Shown here piece by piece: positions 42,801 to 54,800 of a DNA stretch of 64,000 nt. Position numbers and translations under genes: made by a program. Every line of letters starts with the position of its first letter. Positions within the stretch are counted from its first letter, which is position 1. Origin of the DNA: Bugulina stolonifera (Eukaryota > Bryozoa > Gymnolaemata > Cheilostomatida > Bugulidae); assembly GCA_935421135.1 (NCBI GenBank), contig OW285195.1:2480001-2544000 (forward strand). Direction: 5' to 3'. The notes beneath the pieces were generated by a model. The model had not been told where the DNA came from, did no database searches, and saw only the letters and a list, made by a program, of their open reading frames with translations.

Positions 42801-45800
42801 AATCACATCGGGATGCATCGGGAGGCTTCGGATTCACATCGGGGTGCATCGGGAGGCTTCGGATTCACATCGGGGTGCATCGGGAGGCTTCGGATTCACA
42901 TCGGGGTGCATCGGGAGGCTTCGGATTCACATCGGGGTGCATCGGGAGGCTTCGGATTCACATCGGGAGGCTTCGGATTCACATCGGGGTGGGGAAATGG
43001 TTAGACTCCGCCCACTGAATACTACTATTTAAGGTATAAGTTTCTCACTCTAGCAGTATGAACAATCAGCCTCTAGTCAACAGAGTGAGAGTAAACAGAG
43101 ACAGCTACCTACTAGTCAGTGCCTGATCAGAGATGTCAACAAGTAGAACATAAGGTTAGTGTTAAATGGAGTAATTGGCAGCAATTGTGAAGTGTTTATT
43201 GTATAAAATGCTATCAAGCTAAAAAATAACTCACACCCTACTACTATATATTTTTATAGGGAGGTTAAACAATTTAATATATTACATTATAGTCCCACCC
43301 CAGTGGAACTCGGAATGGGCGGCGGGCCGCTGCCTAGTCGCTTGGCCCGGTGGATACGGGGCACCGGCGTCGCCTCCACGTGTACGGTCGGCGCCGCACG
43401 CAACGTGGGCGGACGCGGCTTGACCGCCTCAAACGATTGGTCGTTCGGGTGAGTGGGGGTTGCGGGGTGGGGAGGGTGGGCGGCGGTGGAGGAGGGGTGG
43501 CGGTGATGACGGTGATGGCGGCGGCGGCGGCGGCGGCGGTGGTGGTGGTGGTGGCGGCGGCGGCGGCGGTGGTGGTGGTGGCGGCGGTGGTGGTGGTGGC
43601 GGTGGTGGCGGCGGCGGCGGTGGCGGCGACGGTGGTGAGGGCGGTGGTGGTGGCGGCGGCGGCGGCGGTGGTGAGGGCGGCGGTGGCGGCGGCGGCGACG
43701 GCGGTGGCGCGGACGGGACGAGGGCGGTGGCGGGGAGGAGGGAGGAGTGGGAGGTGGGGGAGGGGGAGGGGAGGAGGGTGGGAAGGAGGAAGGGAAGGGG
43801 TCGTGGCCGGGTTCGGGGTCAAGTGTGCAAATGTTTTTTCGACCAATCAGAAGGGGGGATTTTGGGGTGACCTTGGCAAGGTCGTGTGCAAAATTTTTGT
43901 GCTCTTCTGTGATTGGTTGAAATCGGAAATACCGGCTTGTGATTGGTTGAAAACAGGGGTCAATGAGTGCGTGTCTGTCTAGAAGTGCACTGACTATACT
44001 ACTGACGACTCCCGAGTCCAAAGTGAAGTGCCTATGAGTGGTGCTCCGACCTAGTAGGCAGTTCGTGTTGCAAGGTCGAGGACCTTAACAACTAGAATTA
44101 CCTATCTACGAAGTGAAAGTCTCTATATATAAGTATAGAAGTGTCTTTATTGAGATCCAAGCATGAACTGAGACAACAAACGTAAAAACAATGCCCTTTA
44201 TATAGTAAGAGAACTTCCGGAGGAAGTTCCGGTAAAAAGGCCGACGTAGTGTCGGGAAAAGACGATGAAGGGTTGTCCGGAAATTACGCAACAACATGGC
44301 GGCCGGAAGCCCGATGGCCGACTCAAAATGGGTGGGGTTATTACAAAAGATGCTTAGAACCATCTAGATCATATGCAAAATCAATATCAAGTAATTCCGA
44401 TAGGTCGGGCCTCTTTACATGGGTATAAAAAGCAGTACAATGACTCAGTAATGCCATATTAAAGTATACAAACAATATTCAACTAAGTAGCAATGAATAC
44501 AAGCAGATATACATATGGGTACGCATATAATTAGTGTCAGGTGGTTGAGGAAGACTGTGCGTAACCATTACAATGTTACAATGTATATGTATTTAAGAGT
44601 CATGCTTACACCTAGTTGAGGGAGGACAACTCCAACTGCTACATGTTTGTGAGACATTATAGAAGAGCCGTTGGCTATAAGCACTGTCCACGACTAGTAA
44701 CTGTACAATGTATGATAACACTGCGTGTTACAGTAGAGGTTTTTTCGTGTTCAGTTGGGTGTAAGTCAATCTCAGCGAATCATATTCAAGTCGACGATTG
44801 ACAGCACTTGCATAATTGTGTTTGTGATTTAAACCATAGATCTCTTGAGACTGCTATACAGTCAATATTATTTATACTGGTCTGAAAGCAGGACAACTCC
44901 ATATTAGTGTTGGGGTGTATGGATCCTTGACCTCTGTGCTCTGCTACAATTTCAGTCTACTTGAATATCACTTGAGGTGGCTTATTCATAGTCAGTCAGC
45001 CAGATTAACTTAATGTAGGCTAGGCATACAATATTGCATACATATTATCTGTTACCACCTGTGCCGCTCATATTATGTAATATAAACTATTATTATGTAA
45101 CAATACCAATTAGACTTAATTAGTCTGCCCATTCCCCTTAACTAATAGTGTAGTCAGCTATGCAAATATGTGCAGTAGATTGCCATTATGTCTGCAGTAG
45201 ACCCGTGCATACTGATGCACTGAGTGAGTTCACCTAGACACAATTATGCAGTTTAAATAAAAGATATCTGTTGTCAAGTTCAGTCTATTATGGTACAGTG
45301 TAGACAGCAGGAAACATACATGTGTATATAAAAACATTGATGCTCCAGGTGAGGCTCGAACTCACAGCCTCCGCATCTCATACTGTCTATAAGTACGGCG
45401 CGCTAACCGATTGCGCCACTGGAGCAGCTGCTGCCAAGGTCTCTAGTTTTAAAAAGAAGTTGTATAGTGGAGCACCATTTAGAGATTCTGCCTGTCCCAC
45501 TGGCCCATAGAATCGGTGCGCAGCACCATATTGAAAATTATTTTCACCATACTTTTCTCTGACGACGATAACGCGGGACTCATTAAAATATTAGGAAACA
45601 AATAAATGAAGTGCACCTGAAACTACTAGCTCACACTGACATCTACTAGCTCTACTAGCTCACACTGACATCTACTAGCTCTACTAGCTCACACTGACAT
45701 CTACTAGCTCACACTGACATCTACTAGCTCTACTAGCTCACACTGACATCTACTAGCTCTACTAGCTCACACTGACATCTACTAGCTCTACTAGCTCACA

Positions 45801-48800
45801 CTGACATCTACTAGCTCTACTAGCTCACACTGACATCTACTAGCTCTACTAGCTCACACTGACATCTACTAGCTCTACTAGCTCACACTGACATCTACTA
45901 GCTCTACTAGCTCACACTGACATCTACTAGCTCTACTAGCTCACACTGACATCTACTAGCTCTACTAGCTCACACTGACATCTACTAGCTCTACTAGCTC
46001 ACACTGACATCTACTAGCTCTACTAGCTCACACTGAGTGTAGTGAGTAATTCTCAACAATCTCCCAGGGTGAAGATAGTGACCACTTATCTACAGTAATA
46101 GAATGTGTACCGGCAGCTGCCTGCTGGCATCAGCTAGCCACTTCTAGGGGGAAGACAACTCTATGCTTTGTACATGTACTTCCATTCAGTAGTCTATGTT
46201 CCTTCTCGTAGCCTGTGTTCCTTCTCATAGTCTGTGTTCTCTATGATAGCATGTGTTCTCTATGATATCATGTGTTCTCTATGGTAGCATGTGTTCTCTA
46301 TGATATCATGTGTTCTCTATGGTAGCATGTGTTCTCTATGGTAGCATGTGTTCTCTATGATAGCCTTTGTTCTCTATGGTAGTCTGTGTTCTGCATTACA
46401 GAGTGGATGCGTATCTAAACTCGCTGGGGTGGAAGAAGATACCAGACAAGCAGAACTTTAACTGGAAATTAAAGTGGATAGAAGTAAACAGTCAAGTCAA
46501 CTATGGTGCTTTCAGGTAGAACTTGACGAGTACTCTATTACATTCCTGTCATCTTGTGATGCTTATATAGTGCATGTCACAATCTTCTGAACTGACTATA
46601 ACTATATACATGTACATTAGGCTACAGCGTATTGCTTTTTCATTAGTATGCAGTTTATACACAGTTGTACATGTACTATGTTGTTTACATATATTATATT
46701 ATTATGTAGTGTTTTAGTGCACATGTACTTGGGAAGACATGACTAAATTGTAATGAGTCATGTACGGTCTATTTATAACCAAGTATCTAATTGGATGATG
46801 TTATTATGTAATAGTGGTGCAATACCGTTCCAGAATATTCTCTTTTGACCATATATGGTATTATGATTCATGTTGGCTCTGGAATGTTCTAGAACTTCTA
46901 AGCTTTACTATATAAGCAGGGGCTGGGAGAGAGCCCATAAGTTATGGAGTTAACTTCTAGCAATGAACAAGGATATATTACACTACACACTACATCTTCT
47001 CTGCACTAGATAGACCAAGCTGTGTGTCACTTGATTATCTCTGACTACAGTGACTTCACCGAACTCTCACAAGTACTACTATCTTGTGACAATTGGGGGC
47101 TGCTCCGGGAAGTCATCAGTCGCAGACAGGGAGATTAACAACGTCGGCATACACCGGATACTAATAGCTGCAGTTAAAGATGGTGTTATTGGAAAAAGTA
47201 AGTCAAATGGGCAAGGACCTTGGACTTACAGATCAGAAGCAATCCAAGATAGGAGGGATTGAACAAGTGGCAGAAGATGCTGACCGATATTTGGCAGCTC
47301 ATGGGTAGAAAGCTCTTCATGGAGAAGAAAGCTACCGCACACAAGGATGAAGAAGAAACCCGTAGATGCTACATCTGCGATGAAGTAGGGCATATTGCAG
47401 TTATATGCCCCAAGAGAACACAGAAACACTGTTCCAATTGTGGAGTTACTGGACACTCAACTATGGAATGTAAGAGGTCCAGACAAGAAAATATGAAACC
47501 AGGCAAGGTAGGAGCTATGAAAGCGATTGTAAAAGGAGGAGATGACAGAGAACCTCAGGAAATTGAGATGGATGGGAAAAGATATGTAACTATTGTTTGC
47601 TGCAAACAAATAGGGGCAGATGAAAATGATGTTGATGTCAAAATGGGCTACGTGAATAACCAACCCGCGGAAGTCATAAGAGACACAGGTTGCACAGCAG
47701 TCATAGTTAAAGGAAAATTTGTTAAGCCAAACCAGTACACCGGAGCAAAGAGAGAAGTTAGGATGGTCAATAACACAGCTGAGCAGTATCCAGTGGCCAG
47801 CATACAAATCAGGACACCGTATTGCTCAGGGATGGTACAAGCGATAGTAATGGACGATCCTATGTATGACCTGGTGATTGGAAACGTACCTGGTGTGAGG
47901 TCACCAGCGGATCCTGACCGAAACTTTCACAGAGGAGATAAATACAAGACAAGTAAACGAGTTGACAATGGATAAAGGGAGATGGACTAAGGCTTGTTCA
48001 GAAGATAGTAGGAATTATTGACTGAAATTAAATTAATTTCATCTGGAAAATGGGGTTGTCACAATCTTCTGAACTGACTATAACTATATACATGTACATT
48101 AGGCTACAGCGTATTGCTTTTTCATTAGTATGCAGTTTATACACAGTTGTACATGTACTATGTTGTTTACATATATTATATTATTATGTAGTGTTTTAGT
48201 GCACATGTACTTGGGAAGACATGACTAAATTGTAATGAGTCATGTACGGTCTATTTATAACCAAGTATCTAATTGGATGATGTTATTATGTAATAGTGGT
48301 GCAATACCGTTCCAGAATATTCTCTTTTGACCATATATGGTATTATGATTCATGTTGGCTCTGGAATGTTCTAGAACTTCTAAGCTTTACTATATAAGCA
48401 GGGGCTGGGAGAGAGCCCATAAGTTTTGGAGTTAACTTCTAGCAATAAACAAGGATATATTACACTACACACTACATCTTCTCTGCACTAGATAGACCAA
48501 GCTGTGTGTCACTTGATTATCTCTGACTACAGTGACTTCACCGAACTCTCACAAGTACTACTATCTTGTGACAGTGCATATGGGCTGTGGTCAGGGTAAT
48601 AACTCTCTAAACACTCTATTCTCACAGAAATATCACATCAATTCTATTATATAAATTTGGACTTGTCACCGTTAGTTTAATCTCTCTGTGACTATTAGCT
48701 GTTGAGTGTTACTCACCACTGCATAAGCAGAAGTGTTTGTGTCATAATGAAGATGGGACGACTCCAACCGGTGAAGGGACAGTTGAAGGAAGACATTTCG

Positions 48801-51800
48801 AAACAAGACAGTTGGAAACTGTGTAAATTACATTTAGAAGAGCACAACTTGCAGATAATTATTATTTTAGTGGTCTACAAGTTATTAGTAGTAAAAACAG
48901 AAAATATAATTAAAAATAAAAATTAGTTGAAATCTGGGGGTTGAGGTTTGGGGTCTAGAGTTTCGAACTGTCCGGTTTCAAAACGTCCTGTTTCGAACTG
49001 TCTTTTTAAAACAGTTGCAAATTCTCTCCAACAATACCGTGCTGATGATACAATCACTGATAACTGATCTGAGTCCGAAACCCTTTTATTATATTGGCTT
49101 AGGTTAAATAGAATAGTCAAGTTCTAGAGTATGAGATGTGACGCATAGCCTTAGAGTTTAGTGTTTACTCTTTTACTTACAGGGATGGTGAGCAGCTGGT
49201 CAATAGGATACCTAATTGTAGTCTACTGACTAACAAACTAGGGCTATATAATAGCCTTAGTGAATACAGCAGGGTGGTCGGAGCACTCAAAGGGGACCGA
49301 GTCAGACTAAAGATGAATGATTTTGTGCCTGAGACTTACAGAATAGATCAACTGAAGGATCGAGAGACATTCCTTGAGGTCTATAAAGGTATGCAGGGGT
49401 TGCATGTCTTTAGTGCTTGCTGTTTAGTAGAGGTCTTGTTTAACAGCACTCCACTCATACGGTGGATCCCCACATAACGTATATATATTATATTGTAATA
49501 ATTTGTTGCAATCTCATAATTGTTATATTATCCAGTCTGTACAGTATGTCTACTGGAATAACTAGCTACAGTTTAGACTGGAGTGGTGTACACCACCTAC
49601 TGTAGTAGTTGTTGTCTCCTCTTGTAACTCTCTGTCTTCACTCCTAACACTAAACTGTATTGTGGCATATCTTATAGTTTACTGTATCAATCAATGTCAT
49701 ATGCAGCAGGGTATTTGTTTGTTTGTTTGTTTATTTGCATCAAAGAAGAATTAGTGAACAATAACAACTTGTAGAAAAGAAAAAACAAAAGAAAAGGGAG
49801 ATTTGTAAAAAAGAAAAAGAAATTATACAAGCTAGTTTTAAAGAATACATTAATGATGCGGGCCTATGTGCACAATAGCAGAGCTAATATAATAACATGC
49901 AAGCCATGCAATGTATTAGGCTACAATTCGGTTATGAAGAATGATGTTGGAGTTGTGCTCTCTTCATTGCCAGTGTGCAAGGAGAGGCAACTCTTAACTC
50001 CATATATGCCATATTGTTATGTATTTATGCACATGTATATGACATGTCATGAAGCCAAATATAGTGAAATGAAAGATCGGTACCCTGCCCTACCAAACAT
50101 GACCAACATGGTGGTCTCAACATTCCATGACTCACTTTCCCGCCATCCATCTGCTGGGTTTTTGGATATCTGTTAGACTCGCATCACAGTTTAACTTTTG
50201 TATATTGCAAACCCTGTCATTGGATCTGGTTTATATAAATATGTTTACTATACTATACCGTTGTGAGGAACCGTCTCTGGTTGGTCCACGGAGTACCACG
50301 GAGCACCAATAGTAATAGTGGATATACACACAAGGTAGCACAACTCCTCACTTAATCCAGACCACATTTGAAGGTGGGAACAGACAATTTTTAGCCGGGG
50401 TGTCTAATCTTTCCTTTCACTATCTTTGATGTAGCCTTTTTTTATCAAGCATGGCTGCAAGTACAGAGTCATACTCTACATATATTTATTTACATATGTT
50501 CAGTTAATAAATTAGCAATGTGTTTTATTTGATAACGGCATATTATATCATGTAGACCTAGAGAGCCGCATGTAACCTGAATTGTGACAGCACTACCACT
50601 AACTATACTGCTGATGTTATATACTACTGGTGTTACATAACAATACCACTGGTGTTACATAACAATACCACTGGTGTTACATGACAATACCACTGATGTT
50701 ACATGACAATACCACTGGGTGTTACATAACAATACCACTGATGTTACATAAAAATACCACTAGTGCTGCACAACAATACCACTGGTGTTACATAACAATG
50801 CTACTGGTGTTACATAACAATACTACTGATGTTACACAACAATACCACTGAGTGTTACATGACAATACCACTGGTGTTACATAACAATACCACTGGTGTT
50901 ACATGACAATACCACTGGGTGTTACATAACAATACCACTGGTGTTACATAACAATACCACTGGTGTTACATAACAATACCACTGATGTTACATAACAATA
51001 CCACTGATGTTACATAACAATACCACTGATGTTACATGGCAATACCACTGGTGTTACATAACAATACCACTGATGTTACATAACAATACCACTGATGTTA
51101 CATGGCAATACCACTGGTGTTACATAACAATACCACTGGTGTTACATAACAATACCACTGGTGTTACATAACAATACCACTGGGGTTACATAGCAATACT
51201 ACTGATGTTACAGACGGTGAGATATGGATCTGTAAGCCAACAGGACTGAACCAAGGTAAAGGCATATTCCTGATCAGATCCAGAGAACAGATAGACAAGA
51301 TGCTGGCGGAGAGAGAGCAGAGGAAACAGGCGCGTAGGACAAAACCTCTTATGCCTCTCATAGTACAGCGTTACATAGAGCGGCCATTACTTGTTGAGAG
51401 AAAGAAGTTTGATATCAGAGCTTACATGATGATCCCCAGCACTCTACCCTTCATAGTCATGTATCACAGGGGATATGTGCGTGTAACCTGCGAGGAGTAT
51501 AATCTAGACAGCCTTGACCTTTCCACTCATCTAACTAATCAGGTGCGTTGGTTTAGTTACGAGTACGTATTATCCTTTGTTGTCGACTGTAGGCTTACAG
51601 CTACATTCATGAATGTTGTACAATGTACATGCGCATGTACAGTCTATATAGATATGCTACACACACTGAAATCATTACTAAGGAAACATGCATGTAGATA
51701 AATAAAGCCATAGCTGATAAAATCTTAGTTGGAAGTTCGTCATCATCGAAACTCAAATTACAAGTTAGTTAGTTAGTTAGTTGATTGTAATATCTGCAGG

Positions 51801-54800
51801 ACTGCCATGTCACTGCTATATCATCCAATGCCGTAATATATTGCTACAATGGTTTCAAATCACATGATGTGTGGTAATGCTGTTGTGTTTAGTTTGTGCA
51901 GAAGAAGGTGGAGAACTACAAGGATGTGAAGGAGGACACAGTCTGGTCTATGGACAAGTTCAATCAGTATGTTAACGAAACCTTCCAAGAGGAGAAAGGC
52001 ATCGACACAGACTGGGTGCTTAACTATTTTGAAGTAAGTTTCTGAGGCTATTATAATGCGAAAGTTGTAAATTCATTATAGTGTTTCCAAGAAACAAAAA
52101 TCTGTGCTCCAGGTGAGGCTCGAACTCACGGCCTCCGCATCTCATACTGTCTATAAGTACGGCGCGCTAACCGATTGCGCCACTGGAGCAGCTGCTGTAG
52201 GAGTCATCACCATCAAAACAGAAATTTTTTTGACTTATTGGTGCCCACAAGCTATGAGTGATCTCAGAGTTGTCTTCTCTCAACTTGTTTCTCCGTCTAT
52301 CTCCCGGAATGTAGCACACTTATCAACTTATCTAACCCAAATGTTTTTGACAAAAATAAAATTGTTGCAATGCATTTATCTTTATGTCTGTCTGCATTGT
52401 CAGTCTGTATGTCTGTAGAAACAAATCAAGTCGATTATGAAATACTGCTTCAACAGTGTCAAACATAAGCTACAGAGTAGATTGGGACTCTTTGATATCT
52501 ATGGCCTGGACTTCATGATAGATGAGAACATGAAGATATGGCTGATAGAGATCAATGTTAACCCTGCCATGCATGTCAACTGTGAGGTGCTAAAGGAAAC
52601 TCTACCAGGAATACTGGCTGGTACCGTAGGTAAGTATTACACTGTGATTATGCATTGCTTAGTCATATACATGTATATACCTACAGTATAAATGTAGTGC
52701 TTTCCTTTGTCTGCATTTTAGTTGTATGACCGTTATTGTAGACTTGGCTCTAGAGTGCTTCGAGAAAGCTAAAAAGAATCAACCTTTACTTCCATTACAA
52801 AACATAGGAACATTCCACATGCTATTCAATGCGTGTCCCAAATCTGCGGGTGGCCAGGCTAACATTCCTACACAAACTAACAGCTCTACCTCAGATACTC
52901 AGTCTAACCCAGCTAATACTGGTGCTTCCTCACAGGTGACTCTTTCAGTGCACAAAACCAACCAGTTACCAGCTAGAACCAGATCAACTAGACAAAGCTT
53001 CTCCCCGAGCAAGGTTTGTACCATGTGACTGTACCATGCGACTGTGCCATGTGACTGTACCATGTGACTACAACATGAAACTATACCATGTGACTGTACC
53101 ATGTGACTGTACCATGTGACTGTACCATGTGACTGTACCATGTGACTGTACCATATGACTGTACCATGTGACTGTACCATGTGACTGTACCATGTGACTG
53201 TGCCATGTGACTATAGGTGTCTTCGCGACCTAAGCTTCAGACCCAGGCCGATTTACGAAAATATTTTCCGGCACACAGCTGTCACAGGGTCGCGAACACA
53301 CCGGCCTGGGCAAAAAGCAAAATCCTCGTTGTCGCGCGAAGAAATCAGGTGTGTCGATGAGCTAGGGATGGTTTCCTCTGGCCAAGCAAAATCCCAGGCC
53401 AATAGCGCTTCTGGCTTTGGCCGGACGGCCATCTTGTGATTTTTATCTGCGACCCGGGTCCGTCCAAGAGGTCGCGAAGACACCTTATGACATGAAACTA
53501 TACTATGTGACTATACCATGTGACTGTACCATGTGACTATGCCATGTGACTGTATCATGTCACAGTACTTTAACTTTTATAGATATCAATAGATCGACTC
53601 TCAAGGTAATCCTCGTGTGCCCAGCTAACTCATGGAGCCGTTATATGTTCATTACATCTTGGCTATTCTAGCATAGTTAAACCTGAATACGAGCTCTTTT
53701 GATCACCTTTTTATATCGTTTCAATAATGTGATGATTTTGTTGGGAAATAATGTAGCCTAAGGTCCAACAGATATCACGATGGTACTACCCTGGTCTTAC
53801 TTTACCCTCCGAAGGATCTCGACTGATGGCTGTTTTAAACTTTAGGTCTAAATACAAGGGATTGCACTCAATTTTCTTGAATCCATTCTAAGTCAAGGCT
53901 GTCCTTATATGGTTATAGAACGTTTAACAAGGCTTGTAGTATCCGTCATTTTGTGCTCCACCAAAGCAATAGAATGTTGATTATCTGCTCTGAACACAAA
54001 ACCTTTCTGGATAACTTAGTTTCCTATATTTGACGCCGGCAAAGCTAAAGTCTGTTATGCAGTAGAGTCATTCCTCATCTTCAAATATCAGCACTGAGCA
54101 ACTCAAGGACGTTTTTTCATACACGGGGCCTCATCTGATGCTAAAATGTTTTATAACCTATGCTAGCTGGCGAAGTACCTAATTCATTATGAAACTGGTG
54201 GGGAAGCTCAAACCTCACCCCTTTGAGCACCAATTAACGGTTTTCTGCAATCAACAAACTATCTGGCAATCAGAGTTCTAATGCTGTCATCATATACAAG
54301 ATCTGTGATCATGTGAATTGAGGGTGTGTGCTTAGTTAACCTCTGTTCATGGTGTTTATACAGGATCAAGGATGGGGGTATAGAAATAGGTCGCCAGTCA
54401 AGTCATCTAAAGATGTAGGTGACTCACAGGCTAGAGGCTCTATCAGTTCAGGAGTGAATAAACCAGCAGCCAGTCCTATAACTGGTACTAACTACATAAA
54501 GAACAACATAGCTAACCTTGGCACCATAGCTAATAGGAGCAGACGGTCTAGAGTTAGTAGGGTAGACACTAAGTATGCAGGTGTTGTGTGTGCTGAGGAC
54601 CTTGATCCTGCAGTAAATAATGATAACGGCCCTGTCGTTGAGCCCCAACCCAATGCTGCTGATAGCAATGGAGAAGAGACTATGGAAATCGGAGTTGTGC
54701 AAGAAAATGGTACAAATAAAGCTGGGGAAGACAGTACAACCCACTACCATAAACCACTTGCCAACTCTGCTCCTGTGGGACCCCAGCAAGTCTCTGCTAG

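Larger units (their letters stand above)
33126..44003 (+). mobile_element. Polinton/Maverick element 1, no DNA polymerase
   Basis: Ends are AGTAGTATAGTCAGTGCA and its exact inverse, flanked by GACGAC on both sides (33120-33125, 44004-44009): the 6-bp target duplication and AG...CT ends expected for Polintons. Inverted repeats are 724 and 717 bp. Inside, all ten ORFs from 33906 to 41506 lie on the + strand and include ATPase, integrase, minor capsid, major capsid and protease. At 10.9 kb it is shorter than the usual 15-20 kb, and no family-B polymerase reading frame exists in it. The right third holds only a broken accessory gene, a 31-bp array and an orphan promoter. It lies in sense orientation within the TTLL10-like intron between the exons at 31510 and 46402. 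Confidence 0.97.
46575..48573 (+). mobile_element. Compact LTR retrotransposon (gag/protease only)
   Basis: Two 517-bp direct repeats (46575-47091, 48057-48573) start TGTCACAATC and end CTTGTGACA. Flanking GTGCA is at 46570-46574 and 48574-48578, a perfect 5-bp target duplication. A primer-binding site follows the left LTR and a purine tract precedes the right LTR. I noted two LTR differences (ATGGAG/TTGGAG, CAATGAACA/CAATAAACA), so insertion was recent. The 965-bp interior lacks reverse transcriptase, RNase H and integrase, so it must move in trans. Class is Gypsy-like by PBS and zinc-knuckle style, by inference. Confidence 0.95.

Noticed and set aside
42093..43032. Proteins built of a 31-residue repeat (MHREASDSHRDASG type) in many frames, also at 63067-63694
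   Set aside because: A 31-bp tandem array reads as a 31-residue repeat in every frame; the same peptide appears on both strands. A repeat artefact, not a gene.
47050..47262. 70-residue ORF crossing the 5' LTR into the retrotransposon interior
   Set aside because: It starts in the LTR and covers the primer-binding site. The gag-like words are in a different frame, so it is a shadow.
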